Shown here: piece after piece, positions 57,385 through 64,000 of the stretch
How the letters are laid out: every line of letters begins with the position of its first letter
How positions within the stretch are numbered: position 1 is the stretch's first letter
Assembly (NCBI GenBank): GCA_016718275.1
Contig: JADKEA010000021.1
Span: 186,001 to 250,000 of the forward strand
DNA length: 64,000 nt
Source of the DNA: Candidatus Villigracilis affinis
GTDB taxonomy: Bacteria; Chloroflexota; Anaerolineae; Anaerolineales; Villigracilaceae
Direction of reading: 5' to 3'
Made by a program: the position numbers and the translations under genes
Notes under the pieces: model-generated
Told to the model about the DNA's origin: nothing
The model's database searches: none
The model's input: the letters and a program-made list of their open reading frames with translations, nothing else

Positions 57385-58365
57385 TTAATTGTGACTTGTA
57401 TAAGTCTCGATTGTTTTCTTCCCTGAAGCATCCACGAATTCAAATGTGTAGGTGTTTCCCTCAAACCCATAATTGACATAATACTTTTGCCCGCTGACCT
57501 GGTATTCCAGCGAATAGTGACTGGAATCGAGTTCGGTGAAGTTGGTGATGGTTGCGCCCTGCAGGGGTTGCAACGCCTCGCGAATTGGGGTCATGTGCGG
57601 TTGGGGTTCGATCTGGTCATCGCGGACGGTGACAACTCCGCGCATGCCGCCATTGATGTAGGGATAGGTTTTCGTGCCGTGATAGTGATAACTGCCATCT
57701 GCGGCGAAGTGGCCGTTGAATTCGTCGAGGTCGGTGACGGCCGTGCCATCGGGTTCGGTGAGGCCGTAAATGGGGAAGCCATCAAGGGCGTAGGCGATGG
57801 GTTTGTCGATGCCGACAAGTTCGGAAAGGTGCAGTGGGGCGGTGTGATAGTGATAATCGTCGGCGCGGCCTGCGTGGCCGCCGAATTCGTCCAGTTCGCC
57901 GTAGAGGTAGGCATCGTCGCCGCGATTGTTGAGTGCGTTGAAAATGGGGACGCCATTCACAGCGAGAGCGATCGCGCCGCGATATAGATCGGTCTTTGCC
58001 GAAATGGGATTCTCTGCAACGACGGGGTGAAGAGGAATCTTCCATGCGTTGCTGCCTGTAAATGGCTGCGGCAATGGAACTTGTTGCTGCCAGCTTTTGA
58101 TCCCGATCATCATTGGATGGGCGGGCATTCCGTTGGATTCAACGTAAAGATACTGGGCATCTTGATACACCTTCACTTGATCGGCGAAGGCTTCGAAGCC
58201 GAGTTCTGTCAGGGCTTGAGAAATGACTGTTGGTGACAGGGCAGGCAACTCGGTCGGGTTGATCGGTGGGGGATTGTCCCCGGGTCTGAATCCGCAGGCG
58301 GCGAGGAAGGCTGTGCCGAATCCGTAGGCGGAGAGTCTTAGAAAGTCACGGCGTGTGATGGACAT
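57385..58365 (-). CDS. YHYH-domain exported lipoprotein
   Basis: A 326-residue protein. SITRRDFLRLSAYGFGTAFL has a twin-arginine signal and an LAAC lipobox, so it is exported folded and lipidated. The two YHYH motifs (RADDYHYHTAPLHL and ADGSYHYHGTKTYPYINGGM) define the family, probably metal-binding through the His residues; DGFPIYGLTEPDG and GDDAYLYGELDEFGGHAGR-type segments surround them. Function is unknown. Co-transcribed with the PEBP gene three bases upstream. Confidence 0.88.
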   Translation of the reverse strand: MSITRRDFLRLSAYGFGTAFLAACGFRPGDNPPPINPTELPALSPTVISQALTELGFEAFADQVKVYQDAQYLYVESNGMPAHPMMIGIKSWQQQVPLPQPFTGSNAWKIPLHPVVAENPISAKTDLYRGAIALAVNGVPIFNALNNRGDDAYLYGELDEFGGHAGRADDYHYHTAPLHLSELVGIDKPIAYALDGFPIYGLTEPDGTAVTDLDEFNGHFAADGSYHYHGTKTYPYINGGMRGVVTVRDDQIEPQPHMTPIREALQPLQGATITNFTELDSSHYSLEYQVSGQKYYVNYGFEGNTYTFEFVDASGKKTIETYTSHN

Positions 58366-58368
58366 GAG

Positions 58369-58944
58369 TTACCTCGTGTAGGTTACATTCAATGCTGCGC
58401 TGGCAAGGGTGATATTTTGAATCGCATCGAGCAACACCTCGCGGCTGACTTCTGAATCGGCGGCGGAAATATGCGGCTCGGCGGAAAGCGCGTACACGGT
58501 GTAGGTGTAGACTTTTTCGCCAGGGCCTTTCGAGCAGGGCGGTGCGTATTTGGTTTCGCCGTTGACGCTGTTATTTCCGAGTATGCCAATGCCTGTGCTG
58601 TTCTTTTCAAGGCTTGTGATGTCAGCAGGAATGTTGTAAACGACCCAATACCAATGCGTGTCACCGGGCCCAGGGACGTGATGCATGACGACAGCGAAAC
58701 TTTTTGTCCCTGTGGGCGCACCATTCCATGCGAGGGGCAGAGTAGCACTGGAACCATCGCAGGTGAATTCCTTGGGCAGGGCACCGCCTTCGGATACTTC
58801 TGGACTGGTGAGTAGGAATGTGCCGTTTGATGAGGTGGGTTCGATCACTGGGGTTGTGTTGGGCGGAGCAGGCGGGTCACCGGGGGCGAGCGTGCAACCC
58901 ATCAGCAGGAAGATGAGAAATAACGAAAATATTTTTGTTTTCAT
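58369..58944 (-). CDS. YbhB/YbcL (PEBP) family lipoprotein
   Basis: A 191-residue protein with lipobox FLLMGC. The PEBP core starts FLLTSPEVSEGGALPKEFTC; the ligand-site motif is HHVPGPGDTHWYWVVYNIPA (DxxxHW), then KYAPPCSKGPGEKVYTYTVY, the GP-H-like second motif. Bacterial PEBP proteins bind small anions or lipids; the kinase-inhibitor label is historical. Neighbours are two other exported proteins, four bases or less away. Confidence 0.88.
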   Translation of the reverse strand: MKTKIFSLFLIFLLMGCTLAPGDPPAPPNTTPVIEPTSSNGTFLLTSPEVSEGGALPKEFTCDGSSATLPLAWNGAPTGTKSFAVVMHHVPGPGDTHWYWVVYNIPADITSLEKNSTGIGILGNNSVNGETKYAPPCSKGPGEKVYTYTVYALSAEPHISAADSEVSREVLLDAIQNITLASAALNVTYTR

Positions 58945-58947
58945 GCG

Positions 58948-59682
58948 TTATCCGTTGATGGTCAACTTGCACAGAAGCGTATTGTTCGTTTCAAGGTCGG
59001 GACCCCAGATGAATTGCGCGGATGGATTCCACTCGATCTGCTCGAATCCATCCTTCGGGCTGACCTGCTCAGCGGAATAAACAGTGGCTTTGGCCCAGGC
59101 AGAGGTGTCGAAGTTTGCATCCATCCAGTTTGCGGGCTCCTCCAACGAAGTGAATCCGCAGGGCATTTCGCCTGCCACGGGGTTGGCAGATTTTTCGCAG
59201 GCTTTATCGAGCGGCGCTTCGTGGATGACGGTACACATCCAATTCGAGTCGGTGACGGCGATGACCTCACCCGTGTCGGCATTGATGAATTGCGCGATCA
59301 GGCCGCCATCGCCCATTTGCTGTCTATTGGTGCCGATGTATTCGAGTCCCGTGTCGTTTTCTTTGAAATCCTTGGCGATGAAATTCAAGGTCAGCGGGTA
59401 GGATGCCGCGAAGGTGAATGTCTCTGCGTTGAAGGAACGTTCGGTCGTAATTGAAACTGAATCTTCTTTAATGAGTTGATCAGCCAGATAGAAAGCGAAC
59501 CAATTATCGGCCCAGACATCGGCTTTGATGTTGATCGCACCTGTCGTGTTGATGGAACTGGGCGTCTGTTCTTGCGTGACTGGCTGGGTATTCGCCTGGC
59601 TGGGCGGTGGAGGTGCGCCGCAAGCGTTCAAAACAATCGAGAGCAGAAATATGGATAGTGATAAAGACGAAGTTCGTTTCAT
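58948..59682 (-). CDS. Exported lipoprotein, beta-rich, unrecognised
   Basis: A 244-residue lipoprotein (SIVLNACG lipobox near residue 21) with a short Gln/Thr/Pro linker. The body (INIKADVWADNWFAFYLADQ, ANWMDANFDTSAWAKATVYS, FIWGPDLETNNTLLCKLTI) resembles galactose-binding-like jelly-roll domains such as those in bacterial surface proteins. No function assigned. Next to PEBP and YHYH genes, with which it probably forms an operon. Confidence 0.7.
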   Translation of the reverse strand: MKRTSSLSLSIFLLSIVLNACGAPPPPSQANTQPVTQEQTPSSINTTGAINIKADVWADNWFAFYLADQLIKEDSVSITTERSFNAETFTFAASYPLTLNFIAKDFKENDTGLEYIGTNRQQMGDGGLIAQFINADTGEVIAVTDSNWMCTVIHEAPLDKACEKSANPVAGEMPCGFTSLEEPANWMDANFDTSAWAKATVYSAEQVSPKDGFEQIEWNPSAQFIWGPDLETNNTLLCKLTING

Positions 59683-59702
59683 TGATATTCTCCTTTTTGT
59701 AG

Positions 59703-59745
59703 CAGTGACTTCAGTTACTTTTTAGCCAAGCAACTGAAGTCACTG
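59703..59745 (-). terminator. Hairpin after the haem peroxidase gene
   Basis: CAGTGACTTCAGTT and its exact reverse complement surround a 15-base loop, just after the peroxidase stop on the minus strand. The CAGTGACTTCAGT arm is related to the palindromes at 35371 and 56285. Confidence 0.65.
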
Positions 59746-59753
59746 TTATGGTC

Positions 59754-61592
59754 TTAAGGTCTCGGCGGGCCGCCTGCCGGCACGCAGGCCAGAATTGAAT
59801 TCGGTATGACCTGACAGGTTCCGCTGACTAGGTTTTGATTTCTGCCACTGAATGAACAAGCTGATTCTGCGGAGAGATTGACACAGGCATCGATCGCGGC
59901 TTGCGGAGGCTGGTGACCATTCTGGTTGCCGTTGCCTTGTTGGTTGGGCGTTTCAGCATCCACAATGACGGTGGATTCGTTGAAGAAGAAGACATCTGCC
60001 TGAAGTTTGGTCAGGTCTGTGTTGAGGCGGATGATGTCGGCGAGGGTGGTGTTTTGCACATCATCGACGATTCGATTCGACAGGGAGGCCTGATACCAGA
60101 AACGATCACCATCACGCAGACGGCTGAACTGGTCCACGAGAATCGCGGTGAAGGTTTCGCCGAGGCTGGAATTGGGCAGATGGTCTTCGGCGAGGCCGCC
60201 GATCCACAGGTCAATGTTATCCACGCTGCCGTAGGTGGAGGCGAGTGAGGCTTGCAGGGCCTTGTCGGAGGTGATCTGTTCGAAACTGGTGATGCGTTCG
60301 AGGCCGTAGGCGGCGCGGGTTGTATTGTAGTCGGCGAGGCCGTGGTCGCGTCCGCGTTGGATGTTGAGGGAGGCGAGGTCGAATCCGCCCTGACCAGGTG
60401 CGCCGAAGAGGAAATTGCGGACGTCATCCACGACGATGGGGTCGATCTCCTGCGCGTTATCGGAGGCGAGATATTTTAGAATGGGGTCAATGCCTGTTTC
60501 GTGGAGCACAGTAGGGTTGAAGAACGAATCGCGCAATGGCATGGCTTCGTGATTTTCGTTCCCGTCGTTGTCGAGAAATTCGATGTCATCGCCCAGCATG
60601 CTATGACCGAAACGAAACGCAGCCGTGGAAAATTCATTGGCGATGCCAGGATTCACTTCAGATTGATAGCCGCGGTAGGCGGGCATGGCATTCGGCCCGA
60701 GAATGGCAGGGAGGAATTCATCGTAGGTGATCTTTTGCAATTCGGCAATGACCTTGCGGCGCGCGAATTGATACAGTTCCTCATCGGTCCAATCGGGATG
60801 GCGTTGGGCGGCTTCTGCGGCGATGCGGTTGTGCTCACGCAGGAAAAGCGTATGAAGGGAAAGCAGTTCGGGGTTTTCGTTGGCGCGGACATCGCCTGCG
60901 AGGAACAGTTGACTGTCGTCCACGCGGTGGGCATCGTTGGCGTTGGGGAAGCCTTCGGTGTTGAGAGGTGGCAGGTTGCCTGCACTGGTCTTCAACCGTC
61001 CGCCGCCGAATTCACGCAAGGCTGCCGCGCGTTCTGGGTCTATGCCATAAATTTGCGAGCCGTCAATGAAAGCGGTGATGGAGTTGGTCTGCTGACGCGG
61101 GCCGCTGGTGCTGGTTTCGTAGGCGGAGCGTGAGACGGGAATGGTCATCGTGCCAGTGCCGGCAGGGTCGAACCATGCATCGCCTGTGGGCACGATGATG
61201 GGAAAAGCCTCTTTCGGTGAGGCCGTGTCGGTCAGGTCAATATCGTGGTCGAGGAATTGTCCCCAGGCATAGACGAAGGCGGTGAAATCGCGGTCATTGG
61301 CGATGCCTTCTTCGGGGCTGACCGAGAATGTGTTGCTGACCAGCCTCGGGCTGGGACGATCCGCGCCTGCGGGGGAGTTGGTTCCATCTCCATAGTCCGC
61401 TGCGGCGAAGCGCAGCATGGCTGGTTGATGCTTCCCCAGGTTGGGTTGGCGGTGTTGTTTCCGATTCCATCCAGTGGTTCGGTTTCGCGGCTGGAATTGG
61501 ATTCGTCGGTGGTTTCTGAAAGGCTTGCCTGTGCATCTTCGATCAGCATCACCGAGGTGTTTTGGGCGGGGGCAGGGCTGAAAGACTGACAC
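59754..61592 (-). CDS. Animal-type haem peroxidase family protein (main frame)
   Basis: The homologous sequence in this frame starts at about 61418 with MLRFAAADYGDGTNSPAGAD. AWGQFLDHDIDLTDTA has the distal His of the peroxidase-cyclooxygenase superfamily. ITAFIDGSQIYGIDPERAAA, LFLREHNRIAAEAAQ and AFRFGHSMLGDDIEF with the proximal His follow. NIQRGRDHGLADYN is the late signature. The last 50 residues (from PPQAAIDACVNLSAESACSF) form a four-Cys module shared with the next two genes. Codons upstream of 61418 in this frame are meaningless. Confidence 0.85.
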   Translation of the reverse strand: MSVFQPCPRPKHLGDADRRCTGKPFRNHRRIQFQPRNRTTGWNRKQHRQPNLGKHQPAMLRFAAADYGDGTNSPAGADRPSPRLVSNTFSVSPEEGIANDRDFTAFVYAWGQFLDHDIDLTDTASPKEAFPIIVPTGDAWFDPAGTGTMTIPVSRSAYETSTSGPRQQTNSITAFIDGSQIYGIDPERAAALREFGGGRLKTSAGNLPPLNTEGFPNANDAHRVDDSQLFLAGDVRANENPELLSLHTLFLREHNRIAAEAAQRHPDWTDEELYQFARRKVIAELQKITYDEFLPAILGPNAMPAYRGYQSEVNPGIANEFSTAAFRFGHSMLGDDIEFLDNDGNENHEAMPLRDSFFNPTVLHETGIDPILKYLASDNAQEIDPIVVDDVRNFLFGAPGQGGFDLASLNIQRGRDHGLADYNTTRAAYGLERITSFEQITSDKALQASLASTYGSVDNIDLWIGGLAEDHLPNSSLGETFTAILVDQFSRLRDGDRFWYQASLSNRIVDDVQNTTLADIIRLNTDLTKLQADVFFFNESTVIVDAETPNQQGNGNQNGHQPPQAAIDACVNLSAESACSFSGRNQNLVSGTCQVIPNSILACVPAGGPPRP

Positions 61593-61645
61593 CCGACAAG
61601 GAAGACGAGCAGACTAGTGGTAAAAGTTTTGGTGAGGGTGTTCAT
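61419..61645 (-). pseudogene. N-terminal part of the haem peroxidase, one frame over
   Basis: ATG 61645 (AAGGA upstream) opens a lipoprotein signal MNTLTKTFTTSLLVFLVGCQ and runs to DGIGNNTANPTWGSINQP, which is the normal lead-in to the peroxidase core. One base is missing in the Pro codon at about 61419-61421, after which MLRFAAADY continues in the other frame. It is therefore the first 75 residues of the same gene. Confidence 0.85.
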
Positions 61646-61671
61646 GTTGGGTTCCTTTGACGTTGAATCTC

Positions 61672-62352
61672 TTACGGTTGCTGCGGTCCGCCGATGGGAG
61701 CGCATGCCAACTGAGTGGAGGCATTGCTGGGCGGCAGGGAGCAAGTGCCGCTTAGGCTTCCATTCGGGGTGAGAACGGTGCAAGCCGCACCTTCACTCAA
61801 CCCGACACAAGCATCGTAAGCTTCCTGCGGAGGTTGCTGTCCGTTGCCCGGTCTGCCGCCCATATTGGCGCAGTCGGTGGGCATGGCCTGTTGTATGGCT
61901 TGCTTCAAAGTTTCTTCAGTGATGCCGAGTGTGGCGGCTGCGGTGGCCAGGTCGGGCCTGCCTTGAGCGGGGTCACCCAATGCTGCTTGAAGTTCTTCAG
62001 CGGTGATTCCCAAGGTGTTTGCGGCTGTGGTCATATCGGGGCGGCAATCGCCATTTTGACCGGGTTGCCCGCCCTGTCCGTTTTGCATGGGCTGGTCGTT
62101 GGATGGCTGTGCAATTGAAGGCTGAATTCCCGCAGGCTGGATTCCATTGGGGTCAAGTTGTGCGGGCTGCGCGTTTGAATCAAGCGGCGCGGCTGGCTGG
62201 TTCTGCGAGACGTCTACAGCTTCTACGGTCATGGCGGGCTGGGTAACTTGAACTTCAGCGGCTTGAGTGGCGGGGGCAACGCTTGCGCAGGCGCTGACGA
62301 TCAGAGTCAGCAGAGTGATGATGGAAAGAAGGAGGAGATTTTTGTTTTTCAT
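61672..62352 (-). CDS. Lipoprotein with two helical repeats and a four-Cys module
   Basis: A 226-residue lipoprotein: LSIITLLTLIVSACAS lipobox, a Gln/Pro/Asn-rich linker (about 25-95), then two tandem units, RPDMTTAANTLGITAEELQA and RPDLATAAATLGITEETLKQ, each a short helical pair. The last 50 residues are PPQEAYDACVGLSEGAACTV, SLSGTCSLPPSN and LACAPIGGPQQP, the same four-Cys module as in the flanking genes. AAAGGAAAAC precedes the ATG at 62352. Function unknown. Confidence 0.75.
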   Translation of the reverse strand: MKNKNLLLLSIITLLTLIVSACASVAPATQAAEVQVTQPAMTVEAVDVSQNQPAAPLDSNAQPAQLDPNGIQPAGIQPSIAQPSNDQPMQNGQGGQPGQNGDCRPDMTTAANTLGITAEELQAALGDPAQGRPDLATAAATLGITEETLKQAIQQAMPTDCANMGGRPGNGQQPPQEAYDACVGLSEGAACTVLTPNGSLSGTCSLPPSNASTQLACAPIGGPQQP

Positions 62353-62489
62353 TTTGTTTTCCTTTTGTGTTTGATGTTGGTTGCATTTTAGCCACGTGTA
62401 AAAAATGTAATGAGTGTGTAAAATCATCATGTTGAACGAATGTCCATGCATACCTGCATCAACAGGCATGACAGGTGTCATGGGAAAAA

Positions 62490-62560
62490 TGACGTAAAAA
62501 CATAGAAAACGCTGACTTTGCTTTATCAGCGAAAATCAGCGTTCGTCTATGTCCAAAATT
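62490..62560. repeat. Dispersed hairpin repeat, second copy
   Basis: GAAAACGCTGACTTTGCTTT, ATCAGCGAAAATCAGCGTTC and GTCTATG match the element at 275-345 in order and spacing. It lies in the 222-base gap before the lipoprotein start. Confidence 0.65.
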
Positions 62561-62574
62561 ATTTTTTATTGAGA

Positions 62575-64000
62575 CTACTTGCACATATATAACGTGTTGG
62601 ATTGATTGCCCGGCCCGCCTCCACCTGGACCTTGAACCTGATTCTGTCCATTTTGCTGGTTGCTGAATTCAGAGACCACCGAACACGAACTTGCCAGCCA
62701 GTTTGCAATGTCTTCTTTGTTCCCGCGGTTATCACCGTAGAGCACGTAGCGCAATTCACCGTTGGCAACCATCTCCGCAAGGTCTTCTGCGCTGACGACA
62801 TCATCCTGCCCGCCGAAGCCGCCCATATACAGCACTGGTCTTCCCGTTTGGATCACCCAGGTGGAGCCCTGCTGTGACGAAGGCACTGCCGCCAGATATT
62901 TCACATCCTGCGTGTTGGCCTGAAGATAAACGAGCATTTCGCTGTTTGCGTTCGAGTTCGGTCCGCCATCATCCTGCGGACGCGGCGAAGCAAGGCCGAC
63001 CTGTTGCTGATTACCTCCTGTATAAGCGGTGGGTAAATTTTTATCCACATTGGATGAGACGGTCATCATCGTCCAATAGATGGGGATGACCAGCATCGAA
63101 GCCAGCAGGCTGAGATACGCGGCGCGCTTCACAACGACCATCGAGAGGGTTCCCACCGCAAACAGGATCACAGCGAGAAGCATCCACCATGATTGTTCAC
63201 CGTATTGATACGAGGCGAAGAGTTGGAAGGCCAGCGTAATTAAAGATGCGCCGATAAGCACTGCGCCGATCCATTTTTTGTCTTTGCCCCAACTCCACAA
63301 TTGAGCGAAGCCGATTCCCACCATGGCGCCGAGGGCAGGGGCCAGCATGATGGCATAGTAAGAGTGGAAGATGCCTGAGACCATGCTAAAGAACACCACA
63401 CAGGTCAGCAGCCATCCACCCCAAATGACGAGGGCTTTGTGAACCGCCGATTCAAGCGGCAGGCGGATCTTGCCCGCGAAAAGCGCCAGCACCACACTGA
63501 TCAACGCGAAGGGCAGAAGCCACGACATTTGCTTTGAAAGCGGATTTGTAAAGAAACGGAAGACGCCCGGTGTGCCTGTCTCCTGGCTGAAAGGAGTACC
63601 GCCATTGCCGCCTGGCCCGCCAGCGGGTCCCTGCCCATTTTGCTGAGGGTTCATGCCCTGCGGAGCGCAAGCCAATTCACTTGAGTTAGGTGGAGTCACG
63701 CAGGAGCCGTTGATCGTATTCCCGTTTTGCAGAGTGAACGAGCAGGCGTCGCCTTGTGTGGATGTGGAGCACGCATCCAATGCGGCTTGGGGCGGACCTT
63801 GATTATTGACATTGCCGTTGGTTGTCTGAGCATTGCCTGTGGGAGCCTGTCCGTTTTGCTGTGACATGCCTTGCGGAGCGCAGGCCAGGACATCGAGGTT
63901 TTGAGGTGTAATGCAGGAGCCATCTACGGTGTTGCCGTTTTGAGTGGTGAATGAGCAGGCATCGCCTTGTGAAGATGTGGAGCAGGCATCCAAGGCTTCC
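62575..64000 (-). CDS. GT39-type mannosyltransferase-like protein with two four-Cys modules (5' end beyond window)
   Basis: At least 475 residues, cut at the right edge. The visible part begins with EALDACSTSSQGDACSFTTQ and a second PPQAALDACSTSTQGDACSF, two four-Cys modules separated by Gln/Asn/Gly linker. Then FFTNPLSKQMSWLLPFALIS and six more helices, and an extracytoplasmic tail with VIQTGRPVLYMGGFGGQDDV. This is the C-terminal half of YkcA/YkcB-like GT39 proteins, where a Gly-rich loop normally occupies the site of the modules. The catalytic N-terminal half is outside the window. Confidence 0.82.
   Translation of the reverse strand, partial: EALDACSTSSQGDACSFTTQNGNTVDGSCITPQNLDVLACAPQGMSQQNGQAPTGNAQTTNGNVNNQGPPQAALDACSTSTQGDACSFTLQNGNTINGSCVTPPNSSELACAPQGMNPQQNGQGPAGGPGGNGGTPFSQETGTPGVFRFFTNPLSKQMSWLLPFALISVVLALFAGKIRLPLESAVHKALVIWGGWLLTCVVFFSMVSGIFHSYYAIMLAPALGAMVGIGFAQLWSWGKDKKWIGAVLIGASLITLAFQLFASYQYGEQSWWMLLAVILFAVGTLSMVVVKRAAYLSLLASMLVIPIYWTMMTVSSNVDKNLPTAYTGGNQQQVGLASPRPQDDGGPNSNANSEMLVYLQANTQDVKYLAAVPSSQQGSTWVIQTGRPVLYMGGFGGQDDVVSAEDLAEMVANGELRYVLYGDNRGNKEDIANWLASSCSVVSEFSNQQNGQNQVQGPGGGGPGNQSNTLYMCK

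Noticed and set aside
1..64000. tRNA or rRNA genes and CRISPR arrays
   Set aside because: No cloverleaf with TTCGA-type T-loop and acceptor pairing, no rRNA signature, and no series of regularly spaced repeats were seen by eye; a tRNAscan and CRISPR search would be decisive.

Overview
The window looks like a chromosomal piece of a Chloroflexota bacterium, most likely class Anaerolineae. This is an inference from gene content: 7TM-PAS sensor proteins sharing a TRLLDLVPIAR linker, Flp-type pilins, MalT-like STAND regulators, a full cobinamide-salvage operon, and paired GT39-like membrane proteins. No rRNA or tRNA gene, CRISPR array, transposase or integrase was found. Genes are dense, often overlap by 1 or 4 bases, and most lie on the minus strand.

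Layout. 1-11450 (minus): housekeeping and small enzymes, namely a methyltransferase fragment, YwbE, YciI-like, a class V aminotransferase-fold enzyme, an FAH-family hydrolase, an AIM24 protein, FolK, a tandem ClbS/DfsB protein, a YbaK deacylase, endonuclease III, a nucleotidyltransferase, asparaginase, a degenerate MBL protein and a frameshifted GAF-GAF-PAS histidine kinase. 11529-15835: HAD hydrolase, acyltransferase, ABC-F ATPase, pentapeptide-repeat protein.

15884-24970 is the accessory island and the most unusual part. It is bounded by two direct copies of the 3' end of an ABC ATPase gene: the intact gene on the right and a stub on the left. It holds gene debris and a set of related cassettes. 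Each cassette is built from (i) a promoter with a tandem ACAATACT box 32 bases from a TATATT hexamer, (ii) a small unnamed ORF I call YEIRI (from its N-terminal YEIRI residues), (iii) a recurring A-rich ribosome-binding leader and (iv) a payload gene: alcohol dehydrogenase, DUF6326, CPBP protease, or a remnant. One payload slot holds a GC-rich, probably foreign, membrane protein between DUF6326 remnants. A 909-residue MalT-like LuxR regulator sits among the cassettes and may control them (inference).

24784-28824: an ECF sigma factor, an anti-sigma factor fused to an ABC-2-permease-like membrane domain, two permeases and the ATPase, probably one self-regulated operon. 28947-35690: a cobalamin riboswitch followed by btuF-btuC-cobO-cobT-cobS-cobC-cobU-btuD, covering corrinoid import, adenosylation and lower-ligand assembly. 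35703-40319: two SDR-DUF2867 paralogues and two surface proteins. 40405-44989: suhB-like, arginase, diguanylate cyclase and hutI in one tight operon. 45240-50042: Flp pilin, radC, acylphosphatase, peptidase MA, AEC transporter, miaB. 50697-53743: a two-component system followed by a pilin with a Thr/Pro tail. 53855-57287: two GT39-like proteins.

57385-64000 (minus): a run of exported proteins (GT39-like transferase, lipoproteins, an animal-type haem peroxidase with a frameshift, a PEBP protein, a YHYH protein). Three consecutive genes carry the same unnamed four-cysteine module. This module and the island cassettes are the two best candidates for something undescribed.
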